Shown here one piece after another: positions 11,795-23,412 of a DNA stretch of 64,000 nucleotides (position 1 is its first letter; each line of letters starts with the position of its first letter). The position numbers and the translations under genes are program-made. The stretch is from contig JAVHZZ010000003.1 of NCBI GenBank assembly GCA_036250195.1, forward strand, positions 339,517,375 to 339,581,374, read 5' to 3'. Under the pieces are notes generated by a model that ran no database searches, was not told the DNA's origin, and worked only from the letters and a program-made list of their open reading frames with translations. The DNA is from Mixophyes australis (taxonomy: Eukaryota > Chordata > Amphibia > Anura > Limnodynastidae).

Positions 11795-12439
11795 CTCCTT
11801 TAGTTATTTGATTGCTTATAATTTTTATTACCTTTGTAGTTTGAGGTTAGTGGTGTTAATCCAAAAAAGTGATCACACAACTCTGCGTCCCTACTTATTC
11901 AACTGATAGAGGCTGTGTCAGCCAATGTTTATTTGTTATGTGCATAGCATAGAAAGATTTACATGAGAGCTGAACAAAATTTGAACAGGAAGAGAACATT
12001 CTATCTGGAAACACAGCTACAAGAAGACTACTTTCAACTCTCATCTGAAACTCCATATTTCCCTCCTGAGGGTTTCATCTTCCCATGGCTGCATGCTTCA
12101 CACCTCAAGAAGTCTGTTTGAACTTTAACCTTATTTCCTTCTCACCTCAAAAAAGATTGTTTTTGCCTATCAGTTTTTCCTTGCAACAGCCCCTTTGTTA
12201 CTCAGCCTGCTGTCCGAATTGCTTAGCCACCAACTCAACCTGCAACAACTTTTTTAGTCTTCTAGCTAATCATTGTATTTTCACCATTACATCATTATCA
12301 TCATCATCACCATTTCACCATTTTCTGCCATTACAAGTATGAAGAGTTGAACCTGAGTTTGAACTGGATATGGACTGGACTTTGACCCTCTCTCTTTTTT
12401 CATGACTCTGCAATGACTCAATTACTACATCTCCTGGAC

Positions 12440-12910
12440 CTTATCACTCTCTATTCAACACTTCCACCCATTCCCCATTTGGCTCCCCACATCATTAATT
12501 TGCACTACATGCCCAAGCCTGTCCCCTCCATCACCCTGTCCCTCCTGAACATCCAGTCACACTAACCTTATTCTTATCCTTCCTCTAACTCACCTTACCT
12601 TGTCCTACCTTGTCCTGCGCACTCTGGAATGCAAGATCTGCCTGCATGATCTCATCTTCCCTATTCTCTAGAAACCCTTGACAGATCTCCTTTTTATTTG
12701 ACAATATAACTATCTATCCTGTCATCCAAGTCCACTACCTTGGAGTTACTCCTGACTCTGCCTCAGCATTACCCCTCATATCTAGTTCCTCACCAAATTA
12801 TGCCACCTCCTCTTCCTCCTTTTCTGACTTTGAATCCATCCAGAATGCTGTGGTTAGGTTCATCTTCCTCTCCCATCGCTCCTCTTCCGCTACTCCTTGT
12901 CACGCTTCAA
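12440..12910 (+). pseudogene. L2-clade LINE, deleted ORF2 remnant
   Basis: Short blocks in varying frames match an L2-type ORF2, whose product combines an apurinic endonuclease and a reverse transcriptase. ALWNARSACM near 12620 resembles the endonuclease start. A YLGVTPDSA-type block near 12740 and QNAVVRFIFLSHRS near 12840 resemble the region downstream of the RT palm. Their close packing shows that most of the ORF2 between them is deleted, and stops interrupt the frames. The upstream 12000-12440 may be 5' sequence of the same element. The insertion is private to copy B. Clade assignment is by recalled motif similarity only. Confidence 0.6.
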
Positions 12911-15120
12911 AGTAAGTCACAGCTATGGAGCCTGGGATGTGATAAAGAATGTAGGTGTTTATTGATTAAAATACAGATAAATAGTAGGAACCAAACAGTG
13001 CTGAAACTGCACAAGAATATCTGAGATGACGGGATACCGGTTGCAAGGAATGCTTCTACCTTGTAATAAGTGACACTCAGGATGTATTAAAATGTTGCTG
13101 ATTCATAATATGCAAATAAAGATCACTAAAAGTCATAGTTTAAGGAGATTATCCTAACAAATTGCAACAGCAAGCCTTTACACAGCAGCTCTGTGTTTCT
13201 GTTTTATGAACAGATATACATTACATTTGCAATCCACCTATTAGGGAAATAATACATACAGAGATTGACCTTTGAATATTTATATTACTCTGCTACAGTG
13301 AACGATTTTTTTATGTTTTATAAACCCCTTCTAATTTATTATGTGGTCAAAGCTAGCAATTAGCTCTCGCTTTTCTAAGAAATATGGTTCACAGTCATTG
13401 ACAAATAGAAAGTGGGACCATTATGTTCTAGTCTTTATGAATTTACACAACAAGAAAGAATTTTGCATGCACAAAATAAATGCAGATTGACTTTGCTGGA
13501 CTTGACCCAGGTCTTGGAGGGTTGAGGAGTCTGGTGCTTTCTGGTGAGCCACAGTAGCAGCTGCTTAGCTAAGCTGTTTGTCTGGAGAACTTGTACCTTA
13601 TGAATGCCTGGCGAATGCCCAGTTAACCTTACCAGACATTTTATGTCTGTAGTCAAACCCCTGCATTAAGGCAATATATATGTATGGCAACCAATTGTGT
13701 GAACTGTACAACTATTTTGCCTTGTGCCTTAATCAAGTGATCCTGATCCTCTGTCTGCTTAAATTCTGCATTTGTCATTGTAAAATAATGCTCCCAGTTG
13801 TGACACTCCTGCTGAGTATGACTACACAATTTGGTTCTGACTTATAGGCTATGCCTTCATTTACACTTTGGGTTGCCCTCCAGCTAATGGCATCTATCCC
13901 TACTTCACACAAATGGATTGATGACAGAGATAAACACTTCATACAATAAAAATATTGTCTCTTGCAAAATGAAAGCCCTAATCAAACGTAGAAGCATAAA
14001 TGTAGACATTAGAAACTCAACAACTAATACATATAAACAAGTAAATGAGCAAGGAAATGAAGGAGGAAACCAACTAAGAGACATGTATTTAAGCTCGTTT
14101 GTCATCAAACAGAACAATTCATTTTTACTTTTACAGAAATGTAAAGAATTACAAACCAGCATGCAGTAAACGTTTGTTGCCCTTTGAAGTAGTTCAAATA
14201 AAGTATTTCAGTTTTTGCCAGCTATGTTTCTCAATTGTCCAGTTTAATTATACACCCCACTTAGGTTCTACTTTTTATTTACATAAAAAAGAATGTGTTC
14301 CTTTTCTAAATGAAATGCCTATATGAAATATACTATTGATGTCTAGAGCCAGCAGTCTACATACAGTATTCTCCTATACTTAGAAAATGTCTGTTATGTT
14401 ATTATGTGCTAAAGCAAGTGCTTTCCTATATACCGAATTCATGTTAGCTTGTACTCCGACAATTATCGCAGGGTAAATCACTGTTCTGTTTCATAGGAAA
14501 ATGCTGGCTTAATAAAAATAATTGCTAAGTATTGCACTTCAACTCTGATTATACTCAGATGCTGTTTGCTATTAATGCCTGCAAGGAACAAGAGGTGTTA
14601 GGAGAGTATTTTCTAGTAGTAAAATTGTTCTCTAAGAAAATAAAACCCTTTTATTGCCTGCTAAATGTAACTAGTCATCATAACTTGGTATGCGACTTAA
14701 TGTTTTTAAGTGACTCCTGAAAGCATGATTAAACACACTTGAAATGCCATGAATGTTAATAGTGTACAATGGTCTAAATTGAATTTCAGGATATCCCACC
14801 TGTCTCGGTAGGCTAGCCTTTCATCTTTTCTTGTGTAGGTTGGGTTATTTGCAAAATGTTGTTCATTTTTAATGTTAGGACCATGTACTCATATTTGCTT
14901 GAATTTGCTATGTGTCCCACAAGTGCATTCTTTATACTTGCATAGTATTAAGAGTAATGGAGCCATTTCCAGTCCCAGGTAGATGCCCACATACAGACAT
15001 TCCACTGCCTGTACTTGTCAAGTCAGAAGCCCAAACAAAAAAAATAAGCAAATAGATACCACTGTCAATAAATTATTTTTCTTCAGATACATTGCTTTAG
15101 GAATTTGTCCAGGAAGCTCA

Positions 15121-15144
15121 GGGGGGGGGGGGGGGGGGGGGGGG
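15121..15144 (+). repeat. G24 homopolymer
   Basis: Twenty-four consecutive guanines, a strong G-quadruplex candidate and a likely site of length error in sequencing. Proline and glycine runs in overlapping frames are artefacts of it. Confidence 0.95.
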
Positions 15145-15827
15145 TTAACTAGGTTAAATGCATCAAAGAGAACACAGATGTACAGACTATGATTGGTGTG
15201 AATTTCCTCCACCTTATTAACATATACACCGGCTCTCTGATCAACCTCCCAGGAGAACATGTTTAAAAACCCACTTAATGTTATGGAAAATGGTCAGTCT
15301 TTTTGGGATCAATAGAATTTAGAGATAATTCTATTTCTGCCATTTCTGCTAGGATACATAATATTCCACGTAAGTGTTCTATTTTATGTAATTTTACACC
15401 ATATTATACTGTTATTTGATTTATTTGGTATGCTATATTTGTATGTTTTTATTATATTCAAAGCCCTGCATCTCTTTTTATTAAAATCAAAAAATACGTT
15501 GTTCTTGTGAATGTAACATACCCATACAGCTGTTAAGAAGAGAAGTATTGTTTGGTAGTGTTAACCGTTTGATTGCTTGGCTGTGTTAAACTTTTGAATG
15601 GGATTAAGTTGTGTACAATATGTATGTAATAGAAAGGATTTGGGGTATGATTCAGCTAGATGAGTATCCTGTGTGATTGGTGAGTGTAAGAATGAATTCT
15701 GAAATCCTGCTAGTCAGACTTTAGCCAGGACTGCTATGGCCTTGAATTGGCCAGTCTACATGTAGATCTTATTGATAAATGATACATGCAAGAAAATATA
15801 GTTTGGCAGTCTGAAATGAACAATATA

Positions 15828-16265
15828 AAATCACTATGTGTCAGCATATAAAATGGGAGATTTTGTACAATACAGCTATATTGGGATAAGCTCACCTGCC
15901 AAAGTTTCAGGACCCTGGACTATATTTTCTTTTGTTTGCCCATACACAGTGGTCTAAATTGTCTTGGCTGCACTCTCTCAAATGATTTTATTCACTTGTA
16001 CACATTTCATTAATTTAAAGGAGAGCACCTTGGTTTCACTGATTCCAATTTGTTTTTTGTAAGTCAGACCCTTTTCCTCATAGATTGTTGCATACTTTGA
16101 AAATGGAGACTCAGGAAGGATTTAAATGTGACACCCTTAGTTGTACTTGTTGCTTAACTGGCTAGGGATTCACCTACAGTAGATGCCTTGAAGTTGGCAG
16201 GTGAGTTTATCCTAATATAGCTATATTGTACACAAAATTCTCCCACTTTATATGCTGACATAATG

Positions 16266-16270
<5 letters not shown>
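15828..16270. mobile_element. Inverted-repeat DNA element (possible transposon remnant)
   Basis: The left arm at about 15828-15905 (TCAGCATATAAAATGGGAGA ... CTCACCTGCC) is the near reverse complement of 16190-16270. Arms are about 75 bp and roughly 85-90% identical, with about 290 bp between them. No transposase reading frame is seen. The superfamily cannot be assigned because no clear target duplication was found. Confidence 0.65.

Positions 16271-16300
<30 letters not shown>
16271..16300. repeat. (AT)n microsatellite
   Basis: About 30 bp of uninterrupted AT repeat between the inverted-repeat element and the Helitron-like element. Confidence 0.9.
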
Positions 16301-16302
<2 letters not shown>

Positions 16303-16996
16303 AGTTAACCCGTGCATGATACTCATGCATTCTAGTCAAATCAAGCTACTTAAGGTGTTAAAAAGGTTCTTGTCATGCATTTGGGCCATAGCCCAGGCCT
16401 CCTCAGGGGAAGAGCGTTACTTCCCGACGTAAGCACCCTTTTTTAACGTGGTTTTGTCCACATGTCACCACCTCATCATTTTTCTCCATCACCTCATCCT
16501 TCATCTTTATCGCCACATCTATCCAGATGTCTATCCAGACACAGGGATCTCTCTCAGCGGTCCTGAGTATCACACTCCTCTCGCTCTGTCACCCCCGGCA
16601 ACCACCAACCACTCCCCACTGTCACCCCCGGCAACCACCAACCACTCCCAACTGTCACTTCTCCTTCAAGAAATATATATATATTTTTTTAAAATCTTTA
16701 TAAACACTTTTAACAATTAACAAATTAAATTACCAAATTAAAAACATCTTAGTATACCAAATTTCAGCCCTTTCTGAGTTTTTTTTCCACACACACACTA
16801 AGAATTTAGTAGGTCAGTGTATAACTCCGCCCAGCAGGTGGCGCTGCAGCAAATTTCAGCCCTTTCTGAGTTTTTTTCCCCACACACACTAAGAATTTAG
16901 TAGGTCAGTGTATAACTTCGCCCAGCAGGTGGCGCTGCAGCTTGGTTTTTTTTTTTTCACACACAGACACACGCCACTAGGCTTTTATATAGTAGA
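16303..16996 (-). mobile_element. Helitron-like non-autonomous element
   Basis: On the minus strand the 5' end reads TCTACTATATAAAAGCCTAG, a TC-start terminus like vertebrate Helitrons, preceded by A. Near the other end is a short hairpin, GCATGA-GTA-TCATGC, about 13 nt before a degraded terminus. That layout resembles the Helitron 3' hairpin before CTRR. There are no terminal inverted repeats and no Rep/helicase coding. The internal direct repeats are described separately. Confidence 0.5.
16757..16940 (-). repeat. Two-copy tandem repeat inside the Helitron-like element
   Basis: Two adjacent units of about 92 bp, each running from AAATTTCAGCCCTTTCTGAG through CACACTAAGAATTTAGTAGG to GCAGGTGGCGCTGCAGC, differing at only a few positions. 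The low divergence points to recent unit duplication. Confidence 0.85.
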
Positions 16997-17205
16997 TATT
17001 GTTTGTTTCAAAGCGCCGGACTATATTTTCTTTCATTGAATAAAATGTGTCAATTTTGTGATATATAAATTGGACAAATAGCTTTTTTAATATCTTGCAG
17101 AGCGCATTTTTTAGTCATTATCCTGTGTTTGATTGTCCATTAGTTTTTGTGCATTGCCATGCCCTGGTACTGTGTGTAAAGTCACAAATATATACATGTA
17201 TATAT

Positions 17206-17808
17206 TGTCGCAAGATTGGGTTAGGGGTATCATCGCCTGGATCAGATGGCTGCACTTCACATGCATAAGCCAAATATATCACACCAGTCCAGTTCTTTGG
17301 TTCAAATAGCCTTAGCTAGATTTATTCGCTAGCATCAAAATAAACAAAACATAAACATAATCCTTGCTTGTCCGGCTTCTAAATAATACACAGGAGCATC
17401 CTATCTAAAGTGAGGAACCTAGTGTCCCACACACATACAAAATAACAGAACTTACTGGTCATAAATTTCAGTAGCTCTCAGGAGCTATCTGATCTCCTTC
17501 CCAGGTATTGAGAGACTGAGGAAACAAAGTCATGGCTTTTTAAGAGCACCTAACCAGGTGCAACTCCTGATTAGCCAGCAACTCGCTAGTTCTCTGGAAG
17601 ACTGGAAATTGACCTAATGAATGGAGCCTGACATTCTCTCTCCTTTCATAACCCCAGGGTTCCTCATAATGGCTTTTTCTACAGCCCAAACACTCTTTGG
17701 AGAACTCAATCCAAAATACAAATAATTCCCTGGGGTTTTAAAACACATATGACAGAAATTCAGGACATATATACCTGCATTTATCACTTTTCCATTGCTT
17801 CTGTCACA
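17206..17808 (-). mobile_element. Solo LTR, minus strand
   Basis: Read on the minus strand it begins TGTGACAGAAGC and ends CAATCTTGCGACA, with a poly(A) signal AATAAA near 17320. Length (603 bp) and TG...CA ends fit an LTR of the gypsy class. Both flanks are AT-rich (TATAT and TAATA), so the target duplication is ambiguous. No pol remnant is attached. Confidence 0.6.
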
Positions 17809-17989
17809 TAATACATATATATTATAACTAGGGTAAGGGAACAGGTGTCATTTCCTGGAGTAGATGGTAGTGTGTAGCAGCATGTGGGGTAGAAAGCTGG
17901 AGCTAATATACCTGCCTGCAAACACTATTCCAGTGCCTTTGCCACAATATATAAATATAAATATATATACACACATATATATTTATATA

Positions 17990-18018
17990 TATACAGAGAG
18001 AGAAAGAGAGAGAGAGAG
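17990..18018 (+). repeat. (GA)n microsatellite
   Basis: A short GAGAGA tract with one interruption, following an AT-rich stretch. Confidence 0.8.
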
Positions 18019-18449
18019 GTCAGAGTGGAAATTTACAATTGCTGGTATGGAACGCTTACTTTCTCACTGAAAGGAAAAGCTGGGGGCCTGTGGACCCCAA
18101 AGGATTAGGGGTTTTGAAAGATTGATATTAATTTGCGATGCATTTTAACACTATATTGTATAATATAGAACATATTATATGAAGCAAGGCTATCCACACT
18201 GTGTCCCCCCTCTCCTCTGTCCGATTACCTTTCCTCTGTGTCCCTCCACCTCTCCCTTATATCTTTCATGTTACCCTTTATCTTTTGCCTTATCTGTTTC
18301 CTTTCTCTGTTCCTATGTGCCCATATCTTCATTGCCGGTATCCCCCTTTCTCCCTCCCTCCCTGCTTTCCTCTGTGCCTCACATTCTGTTTCTCTCACTC
18401 CTCCCTTACTCCTTGATGCTCTCTATCTAACCCTGTTTCTGCTCCTATT

Positions 18450-19340
18450 ATTCCCCCATCACAATGTGCCCTCTCCTTCATCACACGGTGTCCCCTTCTT
18501 CATCGCACTGTGCCCTCTCTTTTCATACTTTTTCTCCTTCATAAGTGCACCCCCTCCTTCATCACACTTTTGACCCTTCATCATTTTGCCCCCTCCTTTA
18601 TCACACTGTGCCCACTCCTCCATCCCACTGTGCCCCCTCCTCCATCACACTTTTACCCCTTCATCACCCTGTGCCATCTCCTTCATCACACTATGCCCTC
18701 TACTTTATCACACTGTGTCCCTCATTCATCACAATGTGCCCCCTCCTTCCTTACACTTTTGCCCCTTCATCACTGTGCCCCCACCTTCATCACATATGCT
18801 CCCTCCTTCATCACACTATGCCACCTCCATCACAATGTGTCCCCTCCTTCCTCACACTGTGACCCATCCTCCATCATACTGTCCCCCCTCATTCATCACA
18901 CTGTGCTCCCTCCTACATCACACTTTTTCCCCTTCATCACTGTAACCCCTTCTTCCTCACAGTTTGCCCCTTCATCACTTTGCCCCTTCCTTCATCACAC
19001 TATGCCCGCTTCTTTATCACACTGTGCCAACTCATTTATCACACTGTGCCCCCTTCTTCCTCACACTTTTGCCCCTTCATCACTGTGCCCCTTCCTTCAT
19101 CACACTGTGCCCCCTCCTTCATCACACTTTGCCCCCTCCTTCATCACACTTTGCCCCCTCATCCATCACACTTTTACCCCTTCACCATACTGAGCCCCAC
19201 CTTCATCACACTGTGCCCCCTGATTCATCATGCTGTGATTCCTCCTAAATCACATTGTGGCCCCTTAATTACACTGCTGCCCCCTACATCACTGCTGCCC
19301 CCTACATCACTGCTGCCCCCCTCATCAGTGTGCCCCCTTC
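18450..19340 (+). repeat. Pyrimidine-rich minisatellite, about 20-23 bp unit
   Basis: Roughly forty degenerate units of the form CTTCATCACACTGTGCCCC plus CTC run head to tail. The plus strand is almost devoid of purine runs. All three plus frames stay open for long distances (up to 227 codons), giving His/Pro/Ser/Leu-rich products. This is a consequence of the repeat composition and not a gene. Upstream 18200-18450 is a degenerate C/T-rich lead-in. Confidence 0.9.
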
Positions 19341-19600
19341 ACTGCACTACTGTATCTTCATTATTTACCTTTCTATGACCTTTTTTTCTTCTGCTTCCTT
19401 CTCTTCCTCTTCTGTCTTCTTTTCTTCAGTGTGCTGGCTCCTCTCTGCACTACTCCTCACTGACAGTGTTGAAACGTGGTGACGTCATGCCCGACAATCA
19501 GTGAGGAGGGAGCAAGGAGGAGGGCGCTGGGTTCAGCCACCAACGTCTAGTAGGTATATAAAGAGCCGATTGACAAGCGTTCCACCGGCCCTGGCTGAAA
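19341..19600 (-). mobile_element. hAT-like element terminus adjoining the minisatellite
   Basis: On the minus strand the end reads CAGGGCCGGTGGAACGC, close to the CAGGGCC terminus of the hAT MITE at 11252. An inner AGTGAGGAG...CTCCTCACTG inverted repeat with a GTGACGTCA core also mirrors that MITE's central hairpin. The minisatellite probably expanded inside this element. The opposite terminus was not located. Confidence 0.5.
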
Positions 19601-20259
19601 ATGGAGTAAAGAAGTGCCGGTATGTCATAACGGAACATACCTTCCCACATTGAGCAGTATAATATATTTAATGTGGCTATACTACACAGGATACTGCTTC
19701 CATCAATAAAAGCAGAGTGTAAAGTGATTAGTTATGTTAGCATAAACAGGAAATCACTCAAATTATAGAACATTTTCTATAAATAAACTGTTATGCATGT
19801 AAGTTCTATACACACTAATATAATAACAAAACGGTTAAAAAATGCATCATTCAATATCAAGTTTACAAAGTTTATATATCCAAAACTAACACCAAAACAC
19901 AAGGATGGTTTTCGAAAGTAGACCAAGGAATGGAGTTCCTCGATCATCTCTAATACATTTAGGTCCTATGTTAGAGCACTGCTTCTAGGCTAGGTCGATC
20001 AAGATAATACAGGATCCACTAGAATAAGGACTGTAATGTCAATTAAAGGCAATGTCAACTATTGCACTGGGACTGTCTTCTATCAGCATGAATGATTCAG
20101 AGGAATGTGAAACCAAGTTCCATTCATAGAGATTAGTGGCAATCACAGTGCAGTAATACATGAAATTCAGAGAGTGGCAGGTATTGCATTCTACAAAGAA
20201 AAAAAACAACAAATCTGATTTATTGACAGTTAATATGAACCCAACCATGGATTTTTAAA
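19601..20259. other. Unassigned AT-rich sequence
   Basis: No recognised repeat or coding similarity. Confidence 0.5.
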
Positions 20260-20360
20260 TTAAGGTAAAATGAAAAATTAATAGAAGCCATGCACACTTA
20301 TTTTATATATATTATATAGTATTGGCATATCATAACACTACATTATATTCACAGATGTCT
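20260..20360 (+). repeat. Short diverged direct repeat, copy 1
   Basis: About 90 bp containing GTATTGGCATATCATAACAC are echoed in the same orientation at 20970-21065. The pair is spaced 0.7 kb apart. Confidence 0.6.
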
Positions 20361-20969
20361 CTTGGATTTTTAATATATAATTTTATGCTGAGTTTATGCT
20401 CTACTTGCACATCTGCAATATTAAAATATGTTTGGAGCATACACAAAAACATAAATAATATATTCTTTTAATCTTTAAAGTATATTGTCTGGAAAAAACA
20501 CAGTTCATATAGTCCTACCATAATTAAACAGTTATTTCCAAGAATATGAAGGATGGTGTGCTGCATATACAAGTCATATAAGTAGAGCCAGTTGCTAGCA
20601 TCAGTATAAATATGAATACTCCAATATTGCAATAAAGAACTATTTTCCAAGGGCAACATGTCTGTCAATTAAAATGTAATTTATTATTATTTAAAAATTG
20701 AAAGAATTTGTCATAAATAAATCATAAATACACACCGTCAAAACCTTGTATTTCATAGTAAAAGTGATAGGAACAAAATGTACAGACAGCCATTCTTATT
20801 ATATATGTATGAGCTGTGAGGACTGGGGTAATTAAGAAGATTGGGACCATTGAAGTGGATGTTTTCAACATTTCTGTGTTGTGGGGGTCAGTACAGTAGT
20901 TTGCTAACCAAATGGATAATTAAATCTTATTTTCTTCTTGCTTGATCCATTAAGGTTCAAATTGTAAAA

Positions 20970-21065
20970 AAAGATAAAATAAAAATAAATAGAAATCATA
21001 CACATTTATATTTTATAGTATTGGTATATCATAACACTACATTATATGCACTGATATTTCTTATA
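20970..21065 (+). repeat. Short diverged direct repeat, copy 2
   Basis: Counterpart containing GTATTGGTATATCATAACAC. Sequence outside the shared block does not align, so this is a small local duplication or two copies of an unknown repeat. Confidence 0.6.
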
Positions 21066-21144
21066 TTACATGCATTACAAAATCATAGGAGTATATTATA
21101 TGCAGATAAATGGTATATACATATATATTACATACATATACATA

Positions 21145-21305
21145 TATACATTGCCATACCTCTCAAGAATTTACAACACAAATAAGCCATACCTGTAATC
21201 CACCCAAACCACACCCAGATTATCTAAAATTCACACCCATTTTTGGAACCACAAATTGAGACAATCCCAACAAAAAAGGGACTGTTGGGAAGTGTGCATT
21301 ACAGC
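21145..21305. mobile_element. Small MITE remnant (CATACCTCTCAA / TTGGGAAGTGTG ends)
   Basis: A left CCATACCTCTCAAGAA and a right GGGACTGTTGGGAAGTGTG form imperfect inverted ends around a GTGTGGTTTGGGTG-type core read on the minus strand. This resembles a common amphibian hAT-type MITE, but no target duplication is clear. Confidence 0.4.
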
Positions 21306-22138
21306 AGAAATATGAGAGCTGGAGCTCTTGAGCGATTGTGGAATTTTAATTAGAATTGCATCAGAACATTATATTATATATAGTAGGTCTGCAGTGACTT
21401 GTAGTTTCATAACAGATGAAGAGTCACATACCAGCTTTACAACAGAATCCAAACATGCCAAGAATCACAGATGTTAGAGAGTTAACAAGGTAATATTTGG
21501 TAGTATAAATAAGGGGTAGGTGATAAGCAATTATTCATATGTGTAATGAAAAGAGAGAGGGTGCATTATAGTGTAATGCTCTCCTATAATGGAGATAAAT
21601 TAGGACATGAACAATGAAATAAATTAAAGTTGCTTATTTCTTTGCAGAGTGAACAGCAAAGAAATCAGTTCCAGGAGGTTCCCATGTACGTCCCCAGAAC
21701 CTCCAGGTCTGGAACAAACCACTGTGGATCTAACCCTCATTTTCATGATCCACCACTGCACCTCAGGGAACTCACCAAGCCATTAGCAAACGTGTTTTAC
21801 CGCCCAGACTTTTTTTTGGGGGGGGGTTTATTGTAAGGGAAAAAGTGCATCACTGCTTTGCCTAATTAGGGGGATGTTCAACAAGTTATCAGTTGAAGAA
21901 GTATTAGACATGCTTTGCAAAAGAGGCATAATGACATCCTGAATTTAAGTTTTTAAGTCTATACAGACATAAATGACAAAATTAATTTTGTGAAAAGAAG
22001 TCATGGTGCCCACACATTGCAACAGACTAGAGTTCTTAAGTGCGTCAGCCAATCACAGTGTTTTATATCAAAACCCCCTTTCTTCATACCATATATGGCA
22101 CATGCTATATATTTAGTGAGTGCTTCCTGGTGTCACAC
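21306..22138. other. Unassigned AT-rich sequence
   Basis: No recognised element. A short G-run near 21820 follows a T-run. Confidence 0.5.
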
Positions 22139-22141
22139 TTA

Positions 22142-22826
22142 TGGCCTAATTCATTAAGAAACACAAACTGAAAGTAAATTGCAATTTTTAAAAACACACG
22201 TAAATCGGGCATACGCACATAAGTATCCAACTAGGAGCGGATCCGAAGATATGGTTCTTGTTCAATATGGGTACAGGTGTGTTCTGCTCTAACAGACAAT
22301 ACACTGCAGGTTACATTCAATACATATGTGCAATATAAAGTCCCAAAAGAACGCACAGAAAAAACATTCAATTAATGTTACTTGTTAATAATATAGTTTA
22401 TTTTTTCTATTTTTATTCCCATAAAATACATTTATTAGGATGTTATGAATTTCTATTGTACATAAAATAAATTTTATACAGTTGCTTCTGATTACAAACA
22501 CATGTTCTAGCATGTATACACAACTGTCATTACTAGTGCCTGTGCTTTACACCTGACCTGTAGCTGATGCAATTGATACGACAGAAAAACGCTGCATGCG
22601 CTAAGCTTTGCATGCGCTTACTGTATGTTGACTACATGCATACACCTAGTTCCCTCCCTGTTATGCTCATGAAATCATAGGCTGTAGTAAGGGTCATTTG
22701 CAATCAAAGTTGAATTGGATTTTGCTACGTTCACTGGCATATGGTACGGTTCTGGGCATGAGTAGTGCTATTTTACACAAAACACATCACACATCTGCAT
22801 TTTTCGTTCTTTAATGAATCAGGCAC
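22142..22826 (+). mobile_element. Harbinger-like MITE, intact reference copy (685 bp)
   Basis: Ends are TGGCCTAATTCATTAAGAA and, reverse-complemented, GTGCCTGATTCATTAAAGAA. A 3-bp TTA duplication lies at 22139-22141 and 22827-22829, which is the PIF/Harbinger signature. Internal blocks match the split copy at 2224-4543, the reverse-orientation copy at 31514-32150 and the remnant at 47868-48425. No transposase coding is present. Confidence 0.85.
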
Positions 22827-22914
22827 TTAATGTATGTTTCAAGCCCTGCCAGCAGTTACTCTGCTAATAAAGCCCATAAAAAAAAATGTTTATTATGTAT
22901 ATCGGAGGCATTTA

Positions 22915-23412
22915 TCATCATCAGGCCAGACTGGTTCAAGCTGACAGGAAGGCAACTGAAATAACCATGCGCTCCAACAATGCAAAAGAGCATCTCTGAA
23001 CACACAGCATGTCAAACCTTGAAATACATGGGCTTTAGTTGCAGAAGACCACATCGGGTTCCACTGGGTCTCATAAAAATTGGACAGCTGAAGATTGGAA
23101 AAATGTTGCCTTATCCACATGAATCCATGGATCCATCTTTGGTTTTGTCAATGGTGCAGGCTGGTGATGGTGGTGTAATGGTGTTGGGGATGTTTTCTTT
23201 GCACACATTAAGCCCCTTGTTCAAATGCTACAGCCTGAACCCGATAGAGCACATTTGCGATGTGGTAGAATAGAAGATTCTCAGCATGAATGTACAGCCG
23301 ACCAACCTGCAGAAACTGCATGATGCTATCATATCAACATGGACCACAATCTCTAAGGAATATTCCCAGCACCTTGTTGAATACATGTCACAAAGAATTC
23401 AGGTTGTGTCTG
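22915..23412 (+). pseudogene. Tc1-like transposase relic with internal deletion
   Basis: The plus strand carries blocks of a Tc1-like transposase. RLVQADRKATEITM-like sequence opens it. A MDPSLVLSMVQAGDGGVMVLG block corresponds to the region around the first catalytic aspartate. Then NPIEHICDVVE carries the catalytic glutamate, and VQPTNLQKLHDAI lies near the C-terminus. The second block is joined almost directly to NPIEH, so the segment with the middle aspartate is deleted and the product could not work. Stops and frameshifts separate the blocks. Terminal inverted repeats were not identified. Confidence 0.8.

Larger units (their letters stand above)
10340..17115 (+). repeat. Segmental duplication, copy B
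   Basis: Direct-orientation counterpart of copy A about 9.4 kb upstream. It preserves the pre-insertion state for at least four elements of copy A: the foldback MITE at 1404, the split MITE block at 2224, the solo LTR at 5128 and the LTR-like insert at 6883. Its own private insertions are a hAT MITE, an L2 relic, an inverted-repeat element and a Helitron-like element. The right end is defined by the block 'tgtcaattttgtgatatata' to 'cttgcag', matching 8.68-8.73 kb. Confidence 0.85.

Noticed and set aside
18510..19193. 227-codon open frame and overlapping long frames
   Set aside because: Translation of a C/T-rich minisatellite; all three frames are open and encode the same degenerate His/Pro/Ser/Leu repeats.
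18450..19340. CRISPR-like repeat-spacer pattern
   Set aside because: Units are contiguous and degenerate with no unique spacers, no leader and no cas genes, in a vertebrate genome.
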